Positions 24,827-39,000 are shown, counted from the stretch's first letter. The stretch is DNA of 64,000 bases from Papilionanthe hookeriana x Papilionanthe teres (GCA_022702705.1 CM040424.1:74398709-74462708); one strand, 5' to 3'. The notes: generated by a model from the letters alone, not told the origin. Numbers and translations: made by a program.

Positions 24827-26318
24827 TATTAAGAAAACATAATTTGTATTTCTTCATTGGATATCAATAGTACAATGAAATGTGGTATTTATACAAGTAT
24901 TCTAAAATTTAGAATAGGAAATAAAGTAAATTAAGAGCAGAAATTAAACCTAGACATCAACATATAAAATCAGTGTTAATTACACCATATTGGGGAAATT
25001 AATGTCATTACACTATATCAGGGCGATTAATGCATATCAGGGTAATTAATGCTGATGATCTATATCGTCGCAATTAATGTCATTGATTTATTTTTGATAA
25101 TCACGCTAACTGAATCGATTCCGATAATCATGCTAACACCCCCCTTCAAACTCATGATGGTATAACAGATGTCATCTTGAGTTTGCTCAGCAGATCTTAA
25201 AAAATCCTTGAGCATTGAGTGCTGAAGCCGAGAGTGCTGAAGTCGAGAATGCTGAAACCGAGAGTGCCGAAGCCGAGAGTGTTGAATCCGAGAGTGTCGA
25301 AGCCGATTACCGAAGCTGAGAGTGCCGAAGTCATTAGTGCCAAAGTCATGAGTGCCGAAGTCGTGAGTGCCGAAGCCGAGAGTGTCGAAACCGTGATTGC
25401 TGAAGTCGTGAGTGCCGAAGCTGAGAGCGTTGAATCCGAGAGTATCGAAGCCGAGAGTGCCGAAGTCGAGAGTGTCGAATCCGAGAGTGCCGAAGCTGCG
25501 AGTGCCGAAGTTGAGAGTGCTGAAGTCATGATCTCGCCAGAGAAACATAACTGAAGCAAGGATCTCGCCGAGGAAACACAACTGAAGCAACAATCTCGCA
25601 TGGAAACATAACTAAAGTCAATATCTCACCGAAGCCAAGATCTTTCCCGAGAGACACCGCTGAAGCCAAGATCTCTCCGGAGCCAAAATATCCCTAGAGA
25701 GGGAAGAGACCTGAACCGAGTCAAGAAATTCAAAGGAGGCGAGAAGAACAGAAGAATAACTCTGATACCATATCAAAGGCAGGAGCCACTGAGGCTTTGT
25801 CGAGACTAGTCGAGTCGAAGAGGAAGACGAAGTAGAACGAAGACGAAACAAACGAAGAAATAATGAGACGACGAGCAGATGAGCGAGAATCAAGACAATG
25901 AAATAGTTCCACCCTTCCCGTTTGACAAGAAGGCCGACGGTAAGGGAGTCTTGACGATCCTCCAACGATTATCAGTGGTTAGGGCAAAAACCTAGCTTTG
26001 ATATCATATTAAGAAAACATAATTTGTATTTTTTCACTAGATATCAATGGTATAATGAAGGGTGAAATTTATACAAGTAATTTAAAATTTAGAATATGAA
26101 AGAAAGTAAATTAAGAGCAGAAATTAAGCTTAGACATCAGCATATAAAATCAGTGTTAATTACACTATATCAGGACAATTAATGTCACTACACCATATCA
26201 GAGCGATTAATGCATATCAGAGTAAATAATGGTATTGATATATATCATGACAATTAATGTCATTGATTTATTTTCGGTAAGCATGCTAACTGAATTATTT
26301 CTGATAATCATGCTAACA
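24827..26318 (-). mobile_element. TRIM-type LTR mini-retrotransposon, complete
   Basis: Two 312-bp direct terminal repeats (24827-25138 and 26007-26318) enclose 868 bp with no protein domain. Both sides are flanked by the 5-bp target-site duplication ATGCT (24822-24826 and 26319-26323). On the minus strand the LTR begins TGTTAGCATG. The primer site follows as TGATATCAAAGC, close to the initiator-methionine tRNA site TGGTATCAGAGC used by copia-type elements. A polypurine tract GAAGGGGGG precedes the other LTR. All parts needed for mobilisation in trans are present but no gag or pol. The internal region is largely a 15-bp repeat array. Confidence 0.9.
25210..25535. repeat. 15-bp tandem array in the TRIM interior
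   Basis: About twenty units of GCCGAGAGTGCCGAA with variants (GTCATGAGTGCCGAA, GCTGAGAGTGCTGAA). Because the period is a multiple of three and lacks stops, it is open in several frames: Ala-Glu-Ser-Ala-Glu type repeats on plus, and Phe-Gly-Thr-Leu or Ser-Ala-Leu types on minus. I regard the frames as a by-product of the repeat. From 25535 to 25680 there follow diverged ATCTCGCCGAGGAAACA units. Confidence 0.85.
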
Positions 26319-26323
26319 ATGCT

Positions 26324-27300
26324 AACTAAAATTTGATGAATATCTATGTGAAATGTTGTTTGATGAACCGGGGAACCTAATTTCATGTGTTTGATGAATC
26401 TATTTTTATGGTATTGCTCTTCGGGGTTTACCGGCTCTATCCATGCTCGATAAATATTATGGCTGCTCTTTGTGATTTGTGGTTCCTTTGAGGGCCTTAA
26501 ATATAAACCTATTTGCAAAATTATTGATGGAGATGCCTTCATTTTTCCTATGAAATTGTTTTTCTTGTGAGAAATTGGGTCTCCATCTCAAATCCAATAT
26601 CGTGATATGTTAATTACCATTTTATTAGTTTTATCTCTTATTTTGATTGTTGTGTTACTTAATGTTAAATACGATATCAGAACTAGGTATAATATTTGAA
26701 CTTATGAGAGTGTTTTGAGATTCCAAATGTAATTTATGTTTTTATTTACGGGTAATTCAATATAGACTGATAAGTTCTATTTGTTTGTATTACTTATACA
26801 ATTTGGAGTGTTTCTTTTATAAACATCACAATAATACAAAGGAAAAAAAATCTTTTTATTATAGACAACTACAACATAACTACTGTACGACTATATGAAA
26901 CAAATAGATATGCAGAGTCTCGCAATAACTTCCCCATAGTAGCTTCTTGGCATAGCAACCTCCTGACACGGTTGCCGCATAATAAACTTTTAAAAGGCTA
27001 TAGCTGCTCCAAACAGGCTCTAAGAAGATCATCTTTTAGATCTTTGCCGCTTTTTTATTTTTTATCTTTTAGTGTCTATTCTTTTTTTTTTTTTCGTGAT
27101 ATTTTTTCTTTTTATCTCTCATTCTATACTTTATTTTATATATATATATACACACGTCACAGTCAATTATTTATAAAATTTAGGTCAGCATGGTCATCTT
27201 CACGAGCGTTACAGTGCCGGAATCGACTTCGATTTTCTTGAACGCGTGGCACGACGTTGACGTCCATTCCGCGCCACTGTCCGCGCGACTGTTGAAAGAG
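26324..27300. other. Intergenic, AT-rich, upstream of sucrose synthase
   Basis: No gene is recognised. There is a poly-T tract near 27082-27094 and a TA/CA microsatellite at about 27138-27155. Far promoter elements of the sucrose synthase gene may lie here but cannot be assigned by eye. Confidence 0.5.
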
Positions 27301-27490
27301 CGCCCACTTTCATACTATAATATAAACATTATTAAGCTTAAATCAGTGCGCCGTGGAAAAATTTAAAACAAGGACCCGACCACAAATGGCAACTTTATCA
27401 TCCTGAATAAACTGCGTGCGGACTTTCACTCTTCCATCTCAACCACTTCAACTCGATCACGGAGAAGTTACACGGACGCGACGAATCGCC
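27301..27490 (+). promoter_or_regulatory. Sucrose synthase promoter and 5' UTR
   Basis: A TATA-like stretch (TATAATATAAAC, about 27317-27328) lies some 165 bases before the start codon. A short upstream frame ATGGCAACTTTATCATCCTGA (27386-27406) encodes six residues and stops before the main ATG. If transcription begins upstream of it, it would be a uORF. The main start at 27491 is in AATCGCCATGG context, a good plant start. Confidence 0.5.
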
Positions 27491-30330
27491 ATGGCGACGC
27501 AGAAGCTTGGGCGTGTACCCAGCATCCGCGAGAGGGTCGAGGATACCCTCTCCGCCCACCGCAACGATCTCGTCTCTCTGCTCTCCAGGTCTCTACTTCT
27601 TGATTCTGATCGCTCTGATCACCAGTTTTGAAACCCTAATCACTAAACTGTACTCTTTGAACGTTGTTTTAGGTATGTCAACCAGGGGAAGAGCATCCTA
27701 CAGCCCCATGACCTCTTGGATGGTCTCGCTGCAGTTGTCGCTGATGACAACAAGCTTGCAGAGGGCTCCTTCTTCGAGATCCTCAAGTCTGCTCAGGTTC
27801 TCTTATTGGTTTTTTTTATCTTTAGTTGAATATTTTGTTCATCGTTTTATTCAGCTTCCATTTTTGATGATTTAGGAGGCAATTGTGCTGCCTCCATTCG
27901 TGGCCATTGCTATACGCCCGCGACCGGGCGTGTGGGAGTACGTTCGAGTGAACGTCCACGAACTCATCGTGGAGCAGCTTGAAGTTTCAGAGTACCTTCA
28001 GTTCAAGGAAAAGCTTGTTGATGAACATTAGTAATGATAAAGCCGGGGCTGCCTTTCTTGAACTCTGTCTCTCTTTCCATCTCTTATTTTTATTTCCCAC
28101 TGAATTGATGCGTTCCCTATATATTATTGACAGTTCTAATGATAATTATGCTTTGGAGCTGGACTTTGAGCCCTTCAATGCTGATTTTCCTCGCCCGAAT
28201 AGATCTGCTTCCATAGGAAATGGGGTTCAATTCCTTAATCGGCACCTTTCTTCAGTCATGTTTCGAAACAGGGAAAGTTTAGAGCCTTTGCTGAACTTTC
28301 TGAGAGCCCACAAATATAAGGGCCATGTAAGCTTGAATTTCATTTGATGTGAATGCTCTGCCCCCCCCTTTTTCTTTTGTAGCTGTTACTTACGTTGGGA
28401 TCGCTACGTACATGGTCAGATGATGATGCTGAATGACAGGATACAAACCTTATCAAAACTCCAATCCACCCTATCCAAGGCTGAAGATTATCTGTCTAAG
28501 AGCGACCCAAAGACGCCATTCTCTGAATTCGCTCACAGGTAACAATATGTCCTTAATTTGTATTGAATATATTTACCTTCTTCTATGTGTTGGCTGCTGG
28601 CGATACCTGCAGATAATATACATTAACAACTATTGTTCAATAACGAGATTCTCTAGTGAAATCTTTGTTTATAGCGGATCATAGATAATTAAATTGAAGA
28701 ACTTGGCTTGCTTCTCTTCTTTAGTAATATATTTCTAAAAAGTACATGCTGCAACATCAGTGCAAAGTAGGGTCCACTTTTTCAATTGCAATTTTTTATG
28801 TTTTCTTAGCACATTCAGATTTTAGTTAATTTCCAGGTTCCAAGAGATGGGATTGGAAAAAGGTTGGGGTGACACAGTTGGGCGTGCACTTGAGATGATC
28901 CACCTTCTTTTGGATATACTTCAGGCTCCTGATCCAGCATCCCTTGAGAAGTTTCTGGGGAGAATACCAATGGTTTTCAATGTCGTAATTCTTTCACCAC
29001 ATGGCTATTTTGGCCAGGCTAGTGTTTTAGGACTACCTGATACTGGAGGACAGGTATTCCTTAAGTAGAGTTAAAAAGCAATGATTTTTTCCCTGTTTTT
29101 GGAGGCTCCATTTAAGTCTAGATAAATGTTCTATCTTTTGTTGTTTCTAAATTCATTTTGAAACTTTGACTATCACCAAATAGCATGTTTTCACGTCTAT
29201 TACCACTTCTATATTCAGGTTGTCTATATTTTGGATCAAGTTCGTGCTCTCGAGAGTGAAATGCTTTTGAGGATAAAAAACCAGGGGCTAAATGTTGATC
29301 CACGAATTCTTATAGTAAGTTTCATTCTTCACATCCCTAGACCACCTCCTTCCCTTCAACTCGACATCCAACACACAACCACAGCTTTACCCTACCGAAC
29401 CTCTTAATCATACAATGGTCCCCTGTATTATATATTTTAATCACCACTTCTTTCCTATTTTTATCAAGAGGACGATCTTATTTTAATTTCTTTGAAATTG
29501 AAAGATTACAAGGTTGATACCAGAAGCAAAAGGAACAACTTGCAACCAACGACTCGAGCGAGTTACTGGAACAAATCATTCTCACATTTTGAGGATTCCT
29601 TTTAGAAGTAAAAATGGAGTTCTCAGAAAATGGATTTCAAGGTTTGATGTGTGGCCTTACTTGGAGACATTTGCTGAGGTAAATATTTGAATGTATAACT
29701 TGTAGGCTTCTTTTACACGCCTATTTTGGTGATTTTAGTTTGGGTTTTTATACTTTTAAATTTGGGAGATTTGATGACATCTCTACATGAACGACTTAAC
29801 ATTTGGTTGGCTATAGGGAGATTAGATATTTTCATATATATTTCCTGGATGAAAAATTTGAAATCTTACTCTTTATCAATGCCTTTGCTTGGTAGTACAT
29901 AATACTTTATTTTGTAAACCCTTTTTTTTATATATTTTTGGATACTAATAATATTTTTTTTGCCTATTAACTACGCCAGATGTTGATCATGATCTACCAA
30001 TTTGATTATAATTAGACTGAGCTAGATCCAGAGATGCTTAGCCCTCGTAAATGAATGGGACCCCAAGGAAAATTCAGTGCCCGTTTGGGGTAGCATATCA
30101 ACTGCCGTGTGTTTTGAAAACGCCGCCTTGGGCATTTGGAAATTATGTTGAGAGAGCTTATCAGAAAAAGTGGTAAATTTTTTTATGTTATGCGCGGCCG
30201 TTGGTTGAACTTCGCGGCCTGCATTCCATTTGCCTATTTTGACACCTTTGCCCTTGTCTTCTTCGCGTCTCGTCTCCCCTAACTCCAGATCTCCCCCTTC
30301 TCTCCCTCTCGCCCATCCCTCTCTCGCGTG

Positions 30331-30380
<50 letters not shown>

Positions 30381-32953
30381 GTGCACGCCCTTCTCTCCTT
30401 CTTACCTGATTCTCTCAGCGTTGTCGTATTACTCTTCCGCCTCCCTTCTATTCTTTGTTATTGTTCTCTGTAAGTACTTGTGTTAACTGCCGATGGATTG
30501 GTTTGTATTGTGCGATATTCGATTCTCTGATTTGCAATTTGTTGGCTAGAGATTTCTGTATGCAATTTCTCGGGGCTTTTTTTTTTATTTATGGATTTGT
30601 TTTTCTGTGGTCTGTGAGTGACGGTTTTCTGCGATTTGGGGCTTTCTGTTATTTCGTTCTCTCATATTTGTGATTGGTGGCTTTCTCGGGTGCCTAGTTT
30701 GAAAAAAAATTAATGAAATTAGATCTTTTTACTGTTTTCCATACTATGGTGGATCTTTTCAACAATGTATTCCATATCCATGGGATTTTGAGGTTGGTTC
30801 GATGTTTATGGCAATTGAGGTTGGTTTGAAGAATAGATGAAACACGGTGCATTGATATGTTTGATCCACAATGTTCCGGGTATCTTCGCTGTTTTTGCCT
30901 AAAATCTAAATTCCCTACTGTTTTTATTTTCTTTGTTTGAAATATGGATGGATGAGGGTGCTTCATCTGCAGAGATTTAGTAATCAGTTTTTGTAAATCA
31001 ACAACTGCTGGGGTATTAAACAGCTTCAAACATTTATTTTCTTCTAACCCCTCCAATTTCAACATTTCATTCCTCTTTCTGATTAGATTTGCAATCATCC
31101 TTGCAACTGAATCCATCCATACCAAAATCTCACTACTTAACTTTCATAAGCCAAGTGGGGAGCACATTCCCCCAATTGCTTTTATGTAAATGTGTGTGTA
31201 GATGTATATGAGTACATAGACATACATATATAGTATCATTAAGAATTTAAAATAAACTTAGGATTCTAGAGAAATAAACAGAAAGATTGCATATTCTATA
31301 TCGTCCTCTAGTCTGTCATCCAAGATGATGGGGTTTTACAATGGGGCTTCATCTTTTCGGCTTTTTCATGGAATGCCAATGTATTGATTTTGTCCGTTCT
31401 TGTGTATGTTGGTAGGTTGTGGACTTTAACATTTCGTGCCAACTCTTCTATAGTTGTTGGTTCTAGATAAATTTTTAGATGTCATACATGACATTATTCA
31501 AAGAATTCATCCCTATTTACGAGGATTTTATGATCTGGTTTGAGCTTTCTCATATGTGTACTTCTTTTGGTTATTTACTGTCCTTATCACATGATAGAAT
31601 ATTTTATTATGGCTTATTCGTTGGTACTAAATGCTTCTGTCGCCTTGGATTGTTGCAGACCTTGCTTTTTTTTAGTCAGATGGGTTAACCAGTCTAGTTT
31701 AACCTGAATATTCTTGTTAGCAACTTTGAATTGCATTTTTTCAAAGGAACTTTTTAAAGTGGTGCTGCTGCTTACTACTAAAATAACTTTTAAGTTGACT
31801 GCTTCATAAATCAACACTTGGAGGATTGAGTTATTGGACAACTTGTAAGCTTTTGCAATAAAATCGTAATTCAATTTTATTTTGTGGTGAATTTTTAAGA
31901 TTAGGATATGGTAGTTTTTTTTTTCCAGGAAATGTGAACAAATTTGCTTTTGATGAATTGATGTGGTATGCCCCCTTCCTCAACGCGTGACATGTAATAG
32001 TGTAAATTGTTTTACTTTATTCAAACAAAATTTTCAAATTCCTTGAATCACATGACTATTTTTTTTTTTGATATATGCAGGAGTTTGCTTTTGACATGCT
32101 AATATGCCTCTTTAAAGTTCATCCATGATTTTTCAATATGAATCCTTTATTTCTATTCTATATGATTGTGTTTGGGGTTTGCAGATTTGTTCATGAGTGT
32201 TAAAATTTCTAAGATTTTATGTTGGGCCTTCCTATCATGAGAAGTAAGACGTGCATATAATGTTATGGGAAAACAATGCGGAGGTGAAGAAAGTCACACC
32301 TAAAGAATCAAACAACAAAGATTTACATGGTTCAATGTTAAATTGATATGCCTACGTACACCAAATGTGACAAAAAAAAGACTAGGGGTTATAAGTTCTG
32401 CACTTCTCATCATAACTCTGTTGACCTCGTTTTTATCGAGGTTTAGTTTTCCTCCTAAGATTTAGGGTTCTAGCTTTAGGAACTTCCCCGACGATCTTAG
32501 ATTCCTAGCACTGGGCCCACCTCGCTTTAGAATGCTCGAAACCACTTCGACACTCTTTTAGAGTCCCGGACGGAGTTCCTGACCTCTAGCTCACAGCAGG
32601 TAGGTTGGAATTAGCGTTAGGATTTCAAATTGAGTTTCCATAGGACCACCGGACCTTAGGACAGCCTTGTGCACATTCTCTGCACCACCGAGCACAAATT
32701 CCTCTCCGTGACGGATCGAGATTGAAGCCAGAACGCCGCGACGATCAACGTCGAGTCAGAATTTCAGAAGATGCCAAATTTGACGCGCTTTCGACGCGAC
32801 CGTCGACGAGGTTCTCCGAGCGACCTCGGATGACGAAACGGACTTCGCCATTGCGTCCGGAACGTCGTTTCCACCTAAAATTGATATTTAATTTGCGACG
32901 ATCGCTCGTCAGGCGAAAATTACGGTTTTGGACTTATTTTTTTTAATAAAATT

Positions 32954-33012
<59 letters not shown>

Positions 33013-36000
33013 TTTAAACCTAAACTAAACCCTCAGCCCTAATATCTACCCGTTCGATCCCTTGGCTTCCTCCCTGGCTCGTTCGATCGAGCTTCGTCCC
33101 TCGCTTCTCCGCGCTCGCGTGCGCCTTTCCCCGGTGACCGTTGCTCCCTCGAGCCCCGCGTGGTTCTCCCCATGCCTCCTCGAGTGTTATCCCCGCGCGA
33201 GAGTCACCTCGCGTGATCTCCGCGCGCGTCTCTCGCCTCCCTGCCGATCTTCTGCTCGGCACTTCCCCCCATCCCCCCGTCACTTCCTCGATCTTGTTGG
33301 GTTCTGTGGTAAGTCTCAGCCCTCTCCTCCCTCTCCTCCCTCTCCCTGCCTATTTAGAGCCCTGTTTTGGGCTTTCCTAGGGCTGACCGATTCTTTTGGT
33401 GAAGGTGGAGAGGCGCTGCTGGGCTTCTTGTTCTTTGGGGTGTCTTAAGCTACTTGGTAACTTCTCCTTCTCCTCTCCTTCTCTCGGTTTAGCCCGGGAG
33501 ACCTCCGCGGCCTTGCCGTCGGGTCGGCCTTTGTCGTCTCTATGCTACGGTCTGTACATTTTATATCTTTGGAATGTTTTCTTTCTTTAAATGCTTAAAA
33601 TGGTGGTTCTCTACTTCCTTTTCTAAAAGCATGCTAGTATGGCTCTATCTAGGGGTTTGGAGATGTTTTTATCAATCGAAGCTTGTGCAAGGCATCTATA
33701 TGAGCATGTTTTGATGTTTATCTTTGGTCATTGGCTTAAAAAGAATATAAACGAGGCATGGCTTTAGCTCCTCTCTCTCTCTTGTATCATTTGAGGCATG
33801 TTGGATGTATTTAAAGCAAAGTGGTGATCCTCTTTTGGCATGTGGGGGCATGTATTCTAAGCCCCCTTATTTTCTTTTCGGCGAGAACTATGGAAAGTTT
33901 GGTTGCCCTTCGCACTATGTGTGGGGCTCGGTTTTCTCTGTTTTACGTGTGCCTTATGGCTGCCCCTTTGCACTCTATTTGGGGCTCGGTTTTCTCTGTT
34001 TCCGTATGCCTTATGGCTGCCTCTTTACGTTATGTTTGGGGCTCGGTTTCTTTCTCGTTTCGTTTCGTTGCTCTGCAATTCGCTCCCTTTGTGTTTGATG
34101 TTTGGGGCTCGGTTTTTGGGTTCACCGTTGTTCTGCGGCATCTCCGGTGCGGCCTTTTAATGGCTCGGCTTTAGATCTCCTTTGGGCTCGGGTTTGTGCT
34201 TCTTCTAGTTTGTTGGTATGCTTGAATTATTTTGGTAATCCGGTGGATTTATCCCCGTGCATTTGTGATGAATTTAGATCGATGTGGATTGTTTGTTGGG
34301 GGCTTGGCCGTGGGCCTCGTTGTGGTGATTTGGATTATGGGAACTTTACCATTCGTTGCCCCTTTGTTGTAGCTTGGACCGTGGGCCTTTGCTCTGTTTT
34401 TTAGCACTTGTCGAGAGCCTCATTTGGATGGTTTTTGTGATGGAGGCTTTGTTCCTTGCTACCCTTGCTTATGGAATTGATTTATTTAATTTGGAGAAGC
34501 TTCTAGCTTACTTGTGGGAGATATATTGAGCACGATACTTGAAATCTTCTTGGAAGTTTTATTTGATAGAATTGAAATTGTTTTGGTGGCTTGTGACTTG
34601 TCCATTCACTTTCTTATATGTTGGAAGTTCTCGATGCTCCTTTGTCACGAGCTTGAGTCCCGAGCCCGTGGGTGAGCCTACTGGGGGAGTCTGTGTTCCA
34701 GGAATTGGAAATTGATGCGGGTACTTTGAGTCTGGAGGAACCCCGAGCTGTTGTCTAGAGTTTAGGGTTCGGTCAGTGGCTTTGTCCTTTCGTTATGTTT
34801 TTACAACTTTTGCTTGGGAAAAGGGGTGTGTTCCTAGGAGTCTAGTTCTTATCCTCTCCGAGAGCGTCGTGGTGCGCTTTGGGTCCTTTTCAGGATGTGT
34901 GAGGGCGGTCGGGAAGTGCGGGTGATTTACTTGCTTTTGATTATTGGAAATCGGTTCGCTTCTTTACGAAATCGTGTTAAGCGGGCCGCTTTCCTCTTTC
35001 TTTCCTCGACTTCTCGTCCCTGAGTTTCACCTCGTTTCTTGGCTCGAAGCACACCTACGGGGGACGTGTAGGTGTGCACATATAACTCCTTTAGGTTATA
35101 TGTGGGGCCATCAAGCAGGCTTGTAAGTGCGGTGGGGACATTGATGAGGCTCGCAAAACGAGAAAAATTACGAGAATCATAGAATGGGGCCGCTGACTCA
35201 CGTACTCGTAGAGAGTATAGCAGGAATCACGGAACCGTTCGACCGTTCTTGGGGTTTCTATCTAACCGATCCCAATGTTCGTAGACGACATCCTATTAGG
35301 TGTAATCAACCTGTGGATCGAAATGTTTTAAAACAAAAAAATACATATATTTGAAAAATACAAAATTACTCCACTATTACACGACTTTACTTACCTACAG
35401 ACTTATTGCATGAAAACAAAAAAAATGAAATGTGTGAAGATTTATAAAGGTCCACGGTTGGTCTATTCGAGTCGGATTGGGACTCGCCTTGCAGAAGTCG
35501 GTCCTAGTAGTCGGCACTCGAGTCCGGACATTAGCACGGCTACGAGTGCGAAACACCACCGTACTTACGGTCTTTCTTTCCAGAGGCCATGGCTTTCTTA
35601 TGGTTCGCCATGAGTTTAGCGGTCGTCCGTGGGTTTCTCGCGGTGATTTTGCGAGTTTCTACGACTCTGTTTTGTTTTCGTTCGTGACTTTTCTCGAGTT
35701 TTCTACGGACGTTCTTTTCCTTCTTTCCGACTTTCTTGGTTTTCTTCTGCGATTTTCCTCGCTTTCTCGGCGTTTTCCTTCGTTTTTCTTGTTGAGTTTT
35801 CGACTTTACTTTCTTTGTACACACCATAAGCACTTCGTTTAGTTAGGTTGTTTTCACTTACTACTTCTACTCCTCGCTCTTTTAGTGCTCGATAAATCTG
35901 TTACGGAAATAAAAAAATAAAAAAAATAAACGGATATGTATATGTGAGGATAAAGCAAACATACTGATGCTCTCGTGATGATCTTTACTTTCCTTCATTG

Positions 36001-39000
36001 TTATACCTAGTTGACATATTTTACTTTTCGGCGATATACTTTCCTGTAGTTTAAATCGTTTACTTTCGATACGTATCTTGCTTAGCATGTTTTACACTTC
36101 GTATCTTTCTCATCGCTTAGCATGTTTCACTCGTTATAGCGATGTTACTTCTGCATAGCTTAGTATACTCACTGTTTAGCATGACATGTCTACTTGTTTA
36201 GCTTCGCTACTAACATGTTCTTGTGCATCGTGTTCTTTACTTCTGCTACTGCGATTCAGCACACACTCAACTCCAATAAAAATAATAAACGACTTCATAT
36301 TCCACTTTAACTTAAGACTTTAAATCTAAATTGCGATTCCTCGTTACTGACATGGAGCTTGGAGCACGGTCGGCAAGACAGTACATCTTCTTCAATGAAG
36401 CACTGTGTCGACATCAATAAAACCCAATTCCTGGCTTTAAACAATGACCTTAGGACTTGAGGTAGTCGCCATAGTCTGACATCAACCCTCACCTGTTCTT
36501 TTAGGCATTTCGCACATCCCTCCCGTGCGATATATGCCCTAACTCGTTTAGGTTTCAGAAGTTGTCATCCCGATACGACATAAGCCCTCCTGTCTTTCGA
36601 ATTAGTTTGCATAATCGGGACGTTATGCGAATGTAATTCATATAATTAATTTGCGGGATTGAAATTAAAATAAATCTCTTTCCAAAATTTAAAGCCCAAC
36701 CATAGGATAGCCTGGGACGTCCTCGAGGTTCTCACCGAGATCCGTGACATCCTCTACCCCTTTCCTTCGACTCTGAAATAATCTGTTCCTCCTGCGCCTT
36801 TCACTCTATTGGATTCCTACTACTCAAATTTCGTTGAAAACCCTACCTTTTGAATTCGTGAAGATAGAAACCGCGATCTAAATCGAGAGCTTCTCAAGTG
36901 ACTTCGGTCGTTTAAGGGTAATTAACTATGAGGACTTACACATAGGGAGTTTTAAAGACTCAGATAATATAAACCCTATTTAATTCTTTCGTATTAAATA
37001 GGGAAATTTGTCGGTCCACATAAAGGTTCGCAGCACAGAACGGATGTCATGTAATTTTGTGGTTATTTGATCGAGCGATATTGTCGAGTAGGGTGTCTAT
37101 TCTTCGGAATAAATGCGTTACTCGTGATATTACGCTCGTTCATCCAAACTACTTAACGAATGAGATCCGTCCTTTCTCATTCTAATATTTTAAAATTTAA
37201 AAATCTTATTTTCAAAACTAATATATATATATATCCATTAAATTAAATCCAAAAAAAAGAGACGCAGCTCTTTAAGCGGCCGACAAACTCGCACATGAGC
37301 TCTTAAGTCCTTTTTATAGAGGACTAGGGCATAAAATTAAATAAATCTAAAAGACTTAATTACCTCTAATTAAAATAAAGTCATAAAATACAACATATAG
37401 TTCATATAACACTAAGATTAAAGTCTTAAAAATCCAATATATCAAGAAAGGTGTATATGCGCTAATTGTATGAGAGATTTAAAATATGGACAATTTTTTT
37501 ATCTTCATTTTGAGGAAATGACTACAAATTATGTTTGTACCATTTGCGTTGCAAACAGGATTTTGAGAGTTCTAGGAGGTTTCATTTTAAACATATTGCT
37601 GTGCATTGTTGGCAAATTTTGTGGCAAGGCTGAGAATACGCAAAATATTTCACTTCTTTTCTTGTATTCCTCTTTTTTCATGCTTTGATTTCTTTTTAAA
37701 AATATATCTAGAGAGAGGTAGAAAGATAGAGAGAGAGAGTGGGAGAGGTTTAGGGAGAGAGTGAAAGAGTTAAAGAGAGGAAGAAAGTGTTGTTGGCTTT
37801 CTGGTTGCCAACAAACTGATTGGTTGGATTTGAAGACGACATGCGAGAGTGTGTAGTTAAGAGATCGAAAAGTGTCGGCAATCATCAGTTGGACTGAATT
37901 GGTGATTTTTCAGCGATCAGGAGCAACGATGGGTTTGTGCTGGTATAGTATAGAGGGAGAGGTGGTCATTGATGAGTGCTTTGTAGTGAGTGAGAGATGG
38001 GATCATTAATGTTTGTAAGAGGAGGGCTTCGTTGGTGCATAGTGGTGGTGGCTGAAGGCAATTGGAACAAAATTAACAGGAATGAAGGCTCTTTTTTATG
38101 TTTTTTTAATAATGTTCATACCTCTCATGTTAGAAGATTTAAAGGATTATGGTGCCGAGCAAGGAGTGGGGTGTGGGTATGTATAAAGTATTTCGTTCGG
38201 AGTAAGTAGCATGCGAACTCTAATAATACAATGTCATTTGTGAAGTGGTGGGGCCGAATTTTTGCGAATAAAAAAAAGTGAAAAAAGTTATTATTTCAGA
38301 TGACCTGGCCCAAAATCGCCTGGTGATATTCTGGTGTTATTTTGGTGATATTATGATAGTATTCTGGTGATATTTTTGGTGATATTATGATGGTATTTTG
38401 ATGATATTCTTGTTATATTATGATGATGTTCTAGTGGTATTATGGTGGTATTATGATGATATTCTCATGATATTCTGATAGTATTATGATGATATTCTGA
38501 TTGTATTCTTGTAGTATTCTTGTGGTATTCTCGTGGTATTGTAATAGTATTATTGTGGTATTATGATTGTATTCTGGTGATATTTGGGTGGTATTATGGC
38601 GGTATTCTGATAGTATTTTTGTGGTATTCTTGTGATATTCTGTTAATATTCTGGTGATATTATGTTGGTATTTTTGGTGGTATTATTGTGATATTCATGT
38701 GATATTCTTGTGATATTATGGTGGCATTATGATGTTACTTGTGTATTCTTGTGATATTCTGCTGGTACAACAAAATACCACTAGAATATCACAAAAATAT
38801 CACAAAAATACCACTAAAAGATCATTAGAATATTACAATAATACCACCAAAATATCATTATAATACAACCAAATTATTAACATAACATCACTAAAATTTA
38901 CCATAATATCATCATAATATCACCAGACGTCTTTCTGGTAATATTCTAGTGGTATTCTGCTGGTATACCAAAATACCTCCAGAATAAATTGCCACAAAAA

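Larger units (their letters stand above)
32270..37200. other. GC-rich insertion in intron 8, probable decayed LTR element
   Basis: This block is clearly GC-richer than the flanking intron, rich in TCG/CGA words, and has no sustained protein domain. Its text, including runs on GACATAAGCC and GGGACGTTATGCG (about 36570-36625), recalls the long non-coding LTRs of Del/Tekay-type gypsy elements. The downstream end at 39736 (ACCTGGTCGTTACA) matches how such LTRs finish. I could not find its other terminus or a target-site duplication. A captured gene promoter and first exon (33060-33320, with GTGGTAAGT at 33307) is an alternative for part of it. Confidence 0.35.

Noticed and set aside
25060..25593. 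Long minus-strand frame of 177 codons with FGTLGFDTLGF repeats
   Set aside because: It lies across the TRIM interior and into its LTR, and is open only because the 15-bp repeat has a multiple-of-three period without stops. No conserved domain is present.
27416..27490. In-frame upstream extension of sucrose synthase beginning at 27416
   Set aside because: That codon is GTG, not ATG, and family proteins begin at the MA...LxRxxS start encoded from 27491.
33062..33448. 128-codon GC-rich frame in sucrose synthase intron 8
   Set aside because: Several overlapping GC-driven frames on both strands and no recognisable motif. Kept only as a possible captured leader in the GC-rich block.
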